The position numbers and the translations under genes were made by a program. The notes under the pieces were generated by a model. It made no database searches. It had not been told where the DNA came from and saw nothing but the letters and a program-made list of their open reading frames with translations. A stretch of DNA of 23,674 nt, from contig LJNI01000009.1 in the NCBI GenBank assembly GCA_001303225.1, positions 1 through 23,674 of the forward strand, in the 5' to 3' direction. Position 1 is the first letter of the stretch; each line of letters starts with the position of its first letter. The DNA is from a candidate division TA06 bacterium DG_78. GTDB lineage: Bacteria; Hydrothermota; Tepidihabitantia; SM23-42. Of this stretch, positions 9,037 through 16,121 are shown in pieces.

Positions 9037-9219
9037 GTGAAACGCATAAAATATATTCCTTTTATCATCGCCATCGTAGGCATGATATGTGCTATCGTAG
9101 TACGAATCTTCTTGCCTGGAAAGGTGCTGTTTGGCCTTGCAGCATTAACCTATCTCCGTATTACGATATCAATGCTCCTTTTTGCGATTACCTTTCACCT
9201 GTTATTTCCGGAAAAGTGA
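9037..9219 (+). CDS. Small membrane protein with two predicted helices
   Basis: 60 residues from GTG 9037, with AGGAGG (9025-9030) six bases upstream, which makes it a credible gene despite its size. It starts MKRIKYIPF. Two hydrophobic stretches, at about 7-24 (IPFIIAIVGMICAIVVRIF) and 33-56 (LTYLRITISMLLFAITFHLL), predict two membrane helices with a short polar turn. The protein ends FPEK. No family was recognised. It is the last plus-strand gene of the run and converges on the gene ending at 9240. Confidence 0.65.
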   Translation: MKRIKYIPFIIAIVGMICAIVVRIFLPGKVLFGLAALTYLRITISMLLFAITFHLLFPEK

Positions 9220-9239
9220 TTGATTAGTACTCGACTCGT

Positions 9240-9545
9240 TTAGGTTTGGGATTTCTGCTGCCTTGTGTTCTCTTCGATTGCGAGGATGACCATAATCAGT
9301 TCGGCACCTGCTAAAAGGCTAATAAACCAAATCGCTCCTAAAATGAGAATATAGAAAGCTATCGCCACGCCACCGAATGCACCAAATGGAAAATAGTCAG
9401 CACCATAGCGGTGGGTGAACTGGGATAATGCTGCGCCGCCCACAAGCATTGCGAAAAAGCCGATTACGGTGAATACTGCGACCACCCAAGCGATGACCTT
9501 GAAGATGACTGAGATAATCCGAAGTATATTAAATTTTTTCTCCAT
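9240..9545 (-). CDS. Small membrane protein ending in the AELxxxxLxIEENTR motif
   Basis: 101 residues with helices at about 17-40 and 58-80. They are joined by a polar loop (QFTHRYGADYFPFG) and followed by AELIMVILAIEENTRQQ. A tail of this kind (two helices, then an amphipathic I-E-E-N-T-R segment) recurs in small uncharacterised bacterial membrane proteins, so this is probably a conserved hypothetical. The ATG at 9545 has AGGAGG four bases upstream and a clear promoter just beyond, so it is a single-gene unit. No function is assigned. Confidence 0.75.
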   Translation of the reverse strand: MEKKFNILRIISVIFKVIAWVVAVFTVIGFFAMLVGGAALSQFTHRYGADYFPFGAFGGVAIAFYILILGAIWFISLLAGAELIMVILAIEENTRQQKSQT

Positions 9546-9561
9546 TATTCCTCCTTTTGAG

Positions 9562-9589
9562 ATTCTATTGACACCATATCAAAAGTCAA
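9562..9589 (-). promoter_or_regulatory. Sigma70-type promoter of the small membrane protein gene
   Basis: Minus strand: -35 TTGACT (9589-9584), 16-bp spacer, -10 TAGAAT (9567-9562). Sixteen bases separate the -10 from the ATG at 9545, so the predicted leader is only about 10 nt and consists mainly of the AGGAGG ribosome site. Confidence 0.65.
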
Positions 9590-9633
9590 TACACTTGCGA
9601 TTATATCATTGTAATCTTATGCAAATCACCTTG

Positions 9634-9737
9634 CCCCGTTAGATAATAGTATAATGGAAAATTTGTCAAATCAACTAAAAAATACTGATCTACTTTCAGA
9701 TGGCATATGACCAATAGTAGATAAATATCTAACGGGG
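9634..9737. repeat. 104-bp element with 12-bp terminal inverted repeats
   Basis: CCCCGTTAGATA (9634-9645) and its exact complement TATCTAACGGGG (9726-9737) enclose an A+T-rich core. A second, nested inverted repeat, ATCTACT (9688-9694) with AGTAGAT (9716-9722), lies inside. The element sits between two promoters and encodes nothing. Perfect ends and nested pairing suit a miniature inverted-repeat element or a REP-type unit mobilised in trans; a structured RNA is the other possibility. The flanking bases are TG on both sides, too short to call a target duplication. Confidence 0.6.
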
Positions 9738-9760
9738 TGAATCATCTCAAAAAATATCTC

Positions 9761-9788
9761 TTGACATAAATGAAATTAGGTGTAAAAT
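9761..9788 (+). promoter_or_regulatory. Strong sigma70-type promoter of the 49-residue ORF
   Basis: Perfect -35 TTGACA (9761-9766), 16-bp spacer, -10 TAAAAT (9783-9788). The ATG follows 17 bases later, after GGAGG (9797-9801), so the predicted leader is about 11 nt. Confidence 0.7.
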
Positions 9789-9805
9789 AGCACAGTGGAG
9801 GCGCA

Positions 9806-9955
9806 ATGGGTGATTACCGGATAATTGTTGAACGTCGGAGACGAGAGAGGAGACGATTGCTCACTGAAGATGAATTCCGCAGATTGATAGAGACCGGGAA
9901 AGTCATTGAAAATGATAGGCGCTCATGGACAGAGCGACGTAAAGAAAAGAAGTAG
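9806..9955 (+). CDS. 49-residue arginine-rich small protein
   Basis: ATG 9806 to TAG 9955. The product begins MGDYRIIVERRRRERRRLL, continues TEDEFRRLIETGKVI and ends with WTERRKEKK. Arginine and lysine together exceed a third of residues, with clusters near both ends around an acidic, probably helical middle. No family is recognised. Support for its being real is unusually good for the length: a near-consensus promoter, GGAGG four bases before the ATG (the same spacing as at two other genes here), and a 12-bp hairpin 42 bases past the stop. A nucleic-acid-binding or ribosome-associated role would fit the charge, but that is speculation. Confidence 0.6.
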   Translation: MGDYRIIVERRRRERRRLLTEDEFRRLIETGKVIENDRRSWTERRKEKK

Positions 9956-9996
9956 GTTATGTTGTCGTATTGGAATTTTAATAAATTGAAATCCCA

Positions 9997-10028
9997 ACAG
10001 CACCTTATCCATCGGAATAAGGTGCTGT
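9997..10028 (+). terminator. 12-bp perfect hairpin after the small ORF
   Basis: ACAGCACCTTAT (9997-10008) pairs exactly with ATAAGGTGCTGT (10017-10028) across an 8-base loop. It lies 42 bases downstream of the stop codon at 9955. No U-tract follows, so it may be a 3'-end stabiliser or an RNA element rather than a classical intrinsic terminator. Confidence 0.5.
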
Positions 10029-10039
10029 CCCGAAGGGAA

Positions 10040-10092
10040 GATAGCACGAGCGAAGCAAGTGCTTATCTGGAACTGAAAAGTAGATAACACTT
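10040..10092 (+). ncRNA. Possible structured RNA with competing stems
   Basis: The segment AAGTGCTTATCT (10057-10068) can pair upstream with GATAGCAC (10040-10047), with one bulge, or downstream with AGATAACACTT (10082-10092), also with one bulged C. The two pairings exclude each other and lead into the strong hairpin at 10109-10141. This resembles attenuator-style switching but matches no riboswitch class known to me. Pairing was read by eye, not folded by computation. Confidence 0.3.
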
Positions 10093-10108
10093 CACAGTGC
10101 CATTGAAG

Positions 10109-10141
10109 GCAGAAGGGGTCGGAACTACCGACCCCTTCTGC
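10109..10141. terminator. 14-bp hairpin between convergent units
   Basis: GCAGAAGGGGTCGG (10109-10122) pairs perfectly with 10128-10141 around the 5-base loop AACTA. It lies between the plus-strand 49-residue ORF region and the stop codon of the minus-strand propeller gene (10159), so it could end transcription from both sides. Neither flank has a U-tract. The GGTCGG core is shared with the terminator of the paralogous gene at 12871. Confidence 0.6.
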
Positions 10142-10158
10142 TTAAGGAAGTTATCTAT

Positions 10159-12120
10159 TTAGTACTTTACTATTTTCATTACTGGATAGACGTTTTCAGA
10201 ACGCGACACTGAAAGGAAATAGACGCCACGGCTGAGTCGCGCGATACACTGGTTATCCATATTAACCAATGCATGAGTGGCTGAAAGCGTCGTTTCGTAT
10301 ACGCGTGCTCCGAGTGCATTGTAGATGGTGATAGTGCATGGAGTATGTGATGGTTGTGTAAAACGAAGTGTGATTGTTTTGTTGAATAACGACGAGAGCA
10401 GTTCGCACCTATCTTCCATATGCGATTCAGGATGATCTGCTACACCAGGCGAACCAACAGTCAACTTGATCCAGATATCTTTGGTCAGGTTATTGGGATC
10501 ATTACTCGTGATTTCAAGCGTGTCATAGTACATACTAGGTGTGAGGGCAGTCGCATCAAAACTTACCGTGACAAGAACTGTATCGCCGGATTCGAGTACG
10601 CCATTGGTTGTGTCCACTGAGAGCCAATCTACCGGTGGTCGTTCGCTCAGACTCCATTCTAAAACGCTTGTTTCAGGCCCGACATTCGCAATCTTTAAAT
10701 CACGATCTTCGGTCTGTCCACTGTCTATCATGACCATGAAGAAATTTGGATTTGTCCAGAGTGATGGTCGCATTGCCGGGTCAATGCTAATGATAGCGAA
10801 ATCCCTTGCATTGAGATAGCCAGCAGCGTAGAGGTTACCATCATCGCCATACACAATTGCATTGGCAACATCATTCGAGTCTGCTTGTCCATTATAGGTG
10901 TACATCCATCGTTCATTTTTTAAGGTATCGAGGCTGATGACGGTAAAATCTCTTCTCTGACCCATCACCTGTGAACTGTATCCTGCAATATAGATATTAT
11001 CATCTACTCCATACACAATTGCTTTGGCTACGTCTTCAGCATGATCTATGGGACCATTATACTGGTAGGTCCACTGGTTAGTGCCTAATGTATCGAGTTT
11101 AACAACAAAGAAATTTTCTTCATTGAGGAGATCGAGTCGGTATCCAGCAGCATAGATATAGTGATCTGCACCGTAGACGATCGCGAAAGCTTCTTCTTTA
11201 TTATTATTGGTTGTCGAATATACCCACCGTTCATTACCGAGCGTATCGAGACTAATCACCGTAAAGTCTCTATCAGAACCACTCTCTGTACTGTATCCTG
11301 CAACATAGAGGTGTCCATCTTGACCAAGGATAATGCTGTAGGCTTCATCAGCATTTGTTCCAGAGCCATCATAGGTGTAGACCCACTTTTCATTTCCAAC
11401 GAGATCAAGTTTTATAACCACGATATCTTTCCCATTATCTGTCTCTGTACTGTACCCAGCTGCATAGATGAAGGTATTTTCGTCGTATACAAGGTCGCGT
11501 GCCTCGTCTATTCCTGATGCAGAGCCATTGTACGTATAGACTGGCAGTGCCATCCCATTGTTTGTCATAAAACTGATTACCGTAAAATCTGCTGCAGTTC
11601 CACTATTTGTGCTGTAACCAGCAGCAGTTACCACGAAATCAGTAGCAACAATGGCATTAGCGACATCATTGCTGTTACTCGTTCCATTGTAGGTGTAGAG
11701 CCATCTCTGGGCACCCCAATTGCTGACATTAACCACCGCAAAATCAGAAGAATAACTGCTCCATGGAACGATTTGTCCTGCGGCATATATGTTGCCGTCA
11801 GCCTGATACACAACATCATGTGCTACATCATAGGAAAATTGACCTAGTCCATCAAGCAAATAGTCCCATTCGTATGTTCCTGACGCGTTCACACTGAGTA
11901 CAGTAAAATCCTGGCGAGTATTTGGCCTATCGAGAAATCCTGAAGCGTAAATATTGCTATCTGCACCATAGACGATTGATTTGGCATTCGCGTCCATTAA
12001 CTCTGATTCATCATACGTATAGACCCACCGCTCGATTTGGGCATGTGCGAACCCTCCTAAGAAAAACGCCATAATGCATCCAACAATGACCCTTCTTTTC
12101 CATAGTATCTTCTCTTTCAC
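10159..12120 (-). CDS. Exported eight-repeat beta-propeller protein with type A C-terminal domain
   Basis: 653 residues from GTG 12120. The frame is open to 12153, but GTG 12120 has GGAG six bases upstream and gives a clean signal peptide (KEKILWKRRVIVG..., ending AHAQ). Then come eight repeats of about 50 residues of the form WxYTYNG...DVAxAIVYGxDGNIYAAGYS...DFTVISLDTLGNER, an SBBP-like pattern that predicts an eight-bladed propeller. Next is an Ig-like BACON/ASH-type domain (LKIANVG, LEWSLSERPPVDWLSV, YYDTLEITSNDP). Last comes a FlgD-like sorting tail (ITIYNALGARVYE, LSRGVYFLSV, VMKIVKY). Cell surface or secreted is the likely location; ligand and role are unknown. It is a paralog of the gene ending at 12919. 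Confidence 0.88.
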   Translation of the reverse strand: MKEKILWKRRVIVGCIMAFFLGGFAHAQIERWVYTYDESELMDANAKSIVYGADSNIYASGFLDRPNTRQDFTVLSVNASGTYEWDYLLDGLGQFSYDVAHDVVYQADGNIYAAGQIVPWSSYSSDFAVVNVSNWGAQRWLYTYNGTSNSNDVANAIVATDFVVTAAGYSTNSGTAADFTVISFMTNNGMALPVYTYNGSASGIDEARDLVYDENTFIYAAGYSTETDNGKDIVVIKLDLVGNEKWVYTYDGSGTNADEAYSIILGQDGHLYVAGYSTESGSDRDFTVISLDTLGNERWVYSTTNNNKEEAFAIVYGADHYIYAAGYRLDLLNEENFFVVKLDTLGTNQWTYQYNGPIDHAEDVAKAIVYGVDDNIYIAGYSSQVMGQRRDFTVISLDTLKNERWMYTYNGQADSNDVANAIVYGDDGNLYAAGYLNARDFAIISIDPAMRPSLWTNPNFFMVMIDSGQTEDRDLKIANVGPETSVLEWSLSERPPVDWLSVDTTNGVLESGDTVLVTVSFDATALTPSMYYDTLEITSNDPNNLTKDIWIKLTVGSPGVADHPESHMEDRCELLSSLFNKTITLRFTQPSHTPCTITIYNALGARVYETTLSATHALVNMDNQCIARLSRGVYFLSVSRSENVYPVMKIVKY

Positions 12121-12918
12121 TTCTCTCTCCTTTCTGCCTGAGGCTCTTGACAATCATAATTGGCAGAGCCTCGAAACCTTTATCCACGTTCCTTATAATT
12201 CTTTAGTGCCCAGATAATTATCCTTGGATTTTTTTGTTATTGATGTTCCCAAACTAACATTCTCATTCTAACGAGAGAATGCCCTCTCTGTCTACCCCTT
12301 TAGTTTTGTGAACGATATATACACTTACAGCTCATTCCCCCAAGGACAAGGATTTTCCAGGGCAGGCACGAGGTCTCTTGTGAACTTTCTGCTCACAACA
12401 GGTTATCTACATTCCTGTTCAGTAAACGCGAAAGGTTCTAGTTCGAGAACAGGCACCTTAAACTCTTTTGTGTATTCTAAGGCAAAATCTATGCCAAAAA
12501 TAGTATTTTTAGGGCATAAAACTTATGAAATTGCAGCACTTGTTGTTAATTCATCAGTGGTTCACTCACGCTTAAAAAAGTGAAACATATAACGCCTCAC
12601 AACTGATAGTGTACTCGGTGTGAATAGCATAAACATTCCGAAATTTCAAGATATCGTGAGGTGAAAGGTCGATTTTTTTAGATTTTCAAAAGTGCTACAT
12701 TTTCCGCCTGCTCATCTGTATATCTTTAATCTACCCAGACACATGGCCATAAATCTTTTAAATTTAAGCTACTAGAGGGTTATGTACATGACCACTGTTG
12801 CACAGGATTCTGCCCCAGCTTTTCTTAGGTCTGGTGTATTTTTCCGGGGAGTGATAGACAAATAAAAAAAGGTCGGTAAATCTACCTTACCGACCCTTTT
12901 TTATTCTTGAAATCAGTA
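12121..12918. other. 798-bp gene-free spacer between the propeller paralogs
   Basis: No credible gene was found; the 91-codon plus-strand frame at 12308-12583 lacks a ribosome site and recognisable features. The spacer holds the leader of the downstream paralog (12121-12181), with a hairpin GAGGCTCT (12140-12147) / AGAGCCTC (12165-12172). It also holds a 7-bp inverted repeat CATTCTC (12258-12264) / GAGAATG (12275-12281), and the repeats TTGTGA (12378-12383) / TCACAA (12393-12398) and AACAGG (12397-12402) / CCTGTT (12414-12419), which may be protein-binding sites. The terminator of the upstream paralog lies at 12871-12900. No clear -35/-10 pair was seen. The remainder looks featureless. Confidence 0.5.
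12871..12900 (-). terminator. Rho-independent terminator of the upstream propeller gene
   Basis: GGTCGGTAA (12871-12879) pairs exactly with TTACCGACC (12887-12895). An A-run precedes the left arm and a T-run follows the right arm, so on the minus strand the stem is followed by seven U residues. It lies about 20 bases past the stop of the 12919-14865 gene. The symmetry would let it work in both directions. Confidence 0.85.
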
Positions 12919-14865
12919 TTAGTATTTTACCAATTTCATGACCGGATAAGCTATTCCTGGTCTTGAGACCGATAAGAAGTAGATACCATGGGATAGTGTC
13001 GCAATACCCTTATCATCAAGATAGAGCGAAGATGGAGTAGATGTGAGCACTACTTCATACACACGCGTACCGAGAATATTGTAGAGAGTAATATTACATG
13101 TGGTTTCTGAGGGCTGCGTGAATTGCAGTGAGATCACTTTGGTGAAGAAAGGTGAGATTACATCACACCTATTTTCTTGTTGTTCATCTGTAAACTCCTC
13201 AATACCAGTAGGTGGAATAGTTAATTTAACCCAGACACTTATTAAAGGATTTACTGGATCATTGCTTGCAATATCTAAGGTGTCATGATAGGCTCCTGGT
13301 GCAAGTTGTGTAGCATCAAGGGTTAAAGTGACATAGGCAGTATCTCCAGAGCTGAGTGCACCGTTTGTAGTGTCTTCATGGAGCCAGTCAGCTGGTGGCC
13401 TTTCAGTCAGACTCCATTCTAAGGTAGTGCCTGAAACCCCGACATTAGCAATTTTCAATTCACGGTCTGTGGTCTCACCACTATCAATCATAACCATTAT
13501 AAAACTCGGATATGTCCATATTTCTGGAACTGGTGTTGGGTCGAGGCAGATCACTCCGAAACTACCATTACCACCACCGAGTCGTCCTGCAATATAGAGT
13601 CTATTATCTGCACCCCAGTGGATATCGCGGCCCACATCATTTGTATTTGCTGGCATATTCATAGTGTATTGCCAATGCACGGTTCCATCGCTTCCAAGAC
13701 TTGGCGTTAAGAGGTCTTGATTTGTGTTCTCATTCTGGAGAAAGCCAGTAGCATAGGCATTGCCATCAGTACCAGCGCAAATTGCATTGGCTTGATCATT
13801 CGGTATTTGAAAACCTGAACTACCATTGCGCTTATACGTCCACTGCTTCGTGCCAGCCGTGTCAACACACATCACCCCGTAGTCATTTGATGAACCTTTG
13901 ATATATCCTGCTACATAGAGGTGACCACCTTCACCGTATGCAAGAGAAAGGGCTCGATCATTACCACTCGTATCAGATTTAAAGACCCACTGCTCAGTGC
14001 CATTAAGGTCGAGCTTGACGATAGTAATATCTTCATTACCACCGTTTCTCGTCCAACCTGCAGCATAGAGGTATCCATCTGTACCATAGACAATTGATCT
14101 TGCCTGGTCGACTTGTGAGTTGGTTCCGTTCAGGGTGTATGTCCACCGTTCAGTACCTGCAGTATCAACACTCACAACCAAAAAATCTTTACTATTACCA
14201 GTTTCTGTGCTGAAACCAGCTGCATAGATGTTGCCATCAGGCCCATAGATCATATCATGGGCTGCATCAGCACTATTCGCTGAACCATCTAATAAATATA
14301 CCCAGCCGAGTGTTCCATCAGCAGTGAGTTTAAGAATCACAAAGTTTTGATTGCCAGCACTGACATTCGCGTTACCTGCAGCATAGACAGCACCGTCATC
14401 ACCATAGACAACAGCCTGTGCTACATCGCCTTCTGAGGCACCTCCATCAGTCGTGTAGAGCCAATTCTCTCCTCCAGAGCTATTGAGCGATACAACTGCA
14501 AAATCATTGTCAGTAGTGCTGCCAACAATCTTACCTGCAGCATAAATATTACCATCGGCTCCATAGAAAACATAATTTGCCTGGTCATCAGCGTTTCCAG
14601 TGCCATTGTAGGTGACAACCCAATTTTCGTTTCCTGCGTTATCAATGCTCACAACAATAAAATCAGTGCCGTCTAACGTATCGAGCTCTATGTATCCTGC
14701 TGCATAGACATTATTGTTGCCGTATTTAACACTGAAGGCTGTCGCCGGACCATCATGAGTGTAGACCCACTTCTGTGTTTGGGCATGTGCGAGTACTCCA
14801 TTCATGAGCACTAACAGGCATCCGAGCATGAGTATACCCTTCCATTTGTTACTACGTGTTACCAT
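12919..14865 (-). CDS. Exported eight-repeat beta-propeller protein, paralog of the gene at 10159
   Basis: 648 residues from ATG 14865, chosen because GGAGG lies seven bases upstream; the frame is open to 14889. The signal peptide runs from MVTRSNKWKGILMLG to AHAQ. Eight repeats of the same type follow (WVYTYNG-like start, YGADGNIYAAG core, DFxVVSxDTAGTE end), then the same BACON/ASH-type domain (LKIANVG, LEWSLTERPPADWL, YHDTLDIASNDP) and the same tail (ITLYNILGTRVYE, LSHGIYFLSV, VMKLVKY). Architecture and tail are so alike that a tandem duplication is likely. The propeller repeats have diverged more than the C-terminal third. It is probably surface-exposed; function is unknown. It has its own terminator and a leader motif shared with its paralog. 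Confidence 0.88.
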   Translation of the reverse strand: MVTRSNKWKGILMLGCLLVLMNGVLAHAQTQKWVYTHDGPATAFSVKYGNNNVYAAGYIELDTLDGTDFIVVSIDNAGNENWVVTYNGTGNADDQANYVFYGADGNIYAAGKIVGSTTDNDFAVVSLNSSGGENWLYTTDGGASEGDVAQAVVYGDDGAVYAAGNANVSAGNQNFVILKLTADGTLGWVYLLDGSANSADAAHDMIYGPDGNIYAAGFSTETGNSKDFLVVSVDTAGTERWTYTLNGTNSQVDQARSIVYGTDGYLYAAGWTRNGGNEDITIVKLDLNGTEQWVFKSDTSGNDRALSLAYGEGGHLYVAGYIKGSSNDYGVMCVDTAGTKQWTYKRNGSSGFQIPNDQANAICAGTDGNAYATGFLQNENTNQDLLTPSLGSDGTVHWQYTMNMPANTNDVGRDIHWGADNRLYIAGRLGGGNGSFGVICLDPTPVPEIWTYPSFIMVMIDSGETTDRELKIANVGVSGTTLEWSLTERPPADWLHEDTTNGALSSGDTAYVTLTLDATQLAPGAYHDTLDIASNDPVNPLISVWVKLTIPPTGIEEFTDEQQENRCDVISPFFTKVISLQFTQPSETTCNITLYNILGTRVYEVVLTSTPSSLYLDDKGIATLSHGIYFLSVSRPGIAYPVMKLVKY

Positions 14866-15230
14866 ATTCTTTCCTCCTTTCTTAGACATGAGATAATCGC
14901 TGTGTGGAAAGAAGACCGTGCATGAACAATTACTTTGTGAGCACAGAGCCTGAGACCTTTCATGTATTTACAGAGATTAGTAACCTCCTTACTCCTGTCC
15001 TGCTTAGTAGAAATAGTAGCAGGCACACAAAACAATTCAAAGACCTCTCCTTCTTTCCTCTCATGTGGGCATTGAGATTTAAAAATACTCTTACTTACCC
15101 TCTTGGGATTCTCCTTCACCCACGTCGTGGTTTTACAAGAAAACCATGTTCATACGATTATCTTTGGGTAATTATAGTGCCGAAGTGCTACAAAAGTGTT
15201 ACAAAAAAGGTCCTTACAAGACTGAGTCGT
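14866..15230. other. 365-bp spacer: leader of the propeller gene and 3' flank of xerC/D
   Basis: No gene is supported here. The part next to 14865 is the 5' region of the propeller gene. It contains AAAGGTCTCAGGCTCTG on the minus strand (14960-14944), nearly identical to a motif upstream of its paralog. A 7-bp hairpin TGGTTTT (15128-15134) / AAAACCA (15140-15146) may lie in the 3' flank of the recombinase gene, but it lacks a U-tract. No convincing promoter was found. Confidence 0.4.
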
Positions 15231-16121
15231 TTAACTGCGGGGGTGGTATAGTCGATGTACTTCTTTCAAATATTCTCGGTCAATATGTGTATAAATTTGG
15301 GTCGTTGAAATATCAGCATGACCGAGTAATTCTTGAACCACGCGAAGGTCTGCTCCTCCTTCTAATAGGTGGGTAGCAAATGAATGGCGAAACATATGGG
15401 GAGTAACCCTCTTTGTGATACCTGCTTTGATGCGATATTTACGTACGATTTTCAAAAATCCCATGCGCGACATTCTTTTGCCTCGTGCATTGACTATAAG
15501 ATACGGTACAGATCGTTGTTTAGTGAGCAGTGACCGTCCTGCACGAAGATACTCTTCAACTGCATTTGCTGCCTGCTTACCAAACGGTACAAGTCGTTGT
15601 TTATTTCCTTTACCAATAATGCGCATGAGTCCTGAGTCAACATCTAAATCAATCAATTTAAGGTTCAATAATTCAGAGACCCGCAAACCTGATGCATAGA
15701 GGAATTCAAGGCAAGCACGGTCTCTCAATCCAAGGGCGTTTTTTTCATTTGCAGCATCAATGATTTTACTGATTTCCTCAATAGATAAGGTCTGGGGTAG
15801 TTTCCTTCCTACCTTGAGTAATTCAAGATCAGCGGCAGGGTTGACCTGAATTGTCCTTTCGTGTATAAGATAGCGATAGAATGCTTTAATTCCAGAAATC
15901 TTTCGGTTTATGGATACTGGACTCAAACCGATGTCAAAGAGCGAGCGGATAAAGTTTCGTAAATCACTATGTGTAACAGAAATCAGTGATATTTTCTGTG
16001 CAACAACAAATTTCTCTAACTGGTGTATATCATAAAGATAGGAACGAATAGTATTTAATTCATCACTTTCAGCGATTAAGAAATTTTCGAAGCCGATTAT
16101 GATATCGCTGGTTGATTTCAC
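15231..16121 (-). CDS. XerC/XerD-type site-specific tyrosine recombinase
   Basis: 296 residues, the normal length for XerC/D, which resolve chromosome dimers at dif during division. An N-terminal SAM-like core-binding domain (1-100) precedes the catalytic domain. All catalytic residues are present: Arg147 (ASGLRVSELL), Lys171 (GKGNKQR), His242 and Arg245 (PHMFRHSFATHLLEGGADLR), His268 (LLGHADISTTQIYTH) and nucleophile Tyr277. The start is GTG 16121, which overlaps the stop of the M24 peptidase gene as GTGA. It is the last gene of the murA unit. XerC, XerD or a lineage-specific single Xer cannot be told apart here, and integrase use is unlikely given its place in a housekeeping operon. Confidence 0.93.
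   Translation of the reverse strand: MKSTSDIIIGFENFLIAESDELNTIRSYLYDIHQLEKFVVAQKISLISVTHSDLRNFIRSLFDIGLSPVSINRKISGIKAFYRYLIHERTIQVNPAADLELLKVGRKLPQTLSIEEISKIIDAANEKNALGLRDRACLEFLYASGLRVSELLNLKLIDLDVDSGLMRIIGKGNKQRLVPFGKQAANAVEEYLRAGRSLLTKQRSVPYLIVNARGKRMSRMGFLKIVRKYRIKAGITKRVTPHMFRHSFATHLLEGGADLRVVQELLGHADISTTQIYTHIDREYLKEVHRLYHPRS

Noticed and set aside
12378..12398. CRP-type binding site (TTGTGA ... TCACAA)
   Set aside because: The spacing between half-sites is 9 bases here, while the CRP consensus TGTGA-N6-TCACA leaves 6, so it is listed only as an inverted repeat.
12308..12583. 91-codon plus-strand open frame in the gap between the propeller genes
   Set aside because: GTG start without a ribosome site, unremarkable composition, no promoter; probably chance.
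14866..15010. Cyclic-di-GMP (GEMM) or other known riboswitch upstream of the propeller gene
   Set aside because: None of the conserved GEMM core sequences were found in the leader.
14859..15119. 86-codon minus-strand open frame upstream of the propeller gene
   Set aside because: It runs over the ribosome site and start of the real gene in another frame and has no ribosome site of its own.
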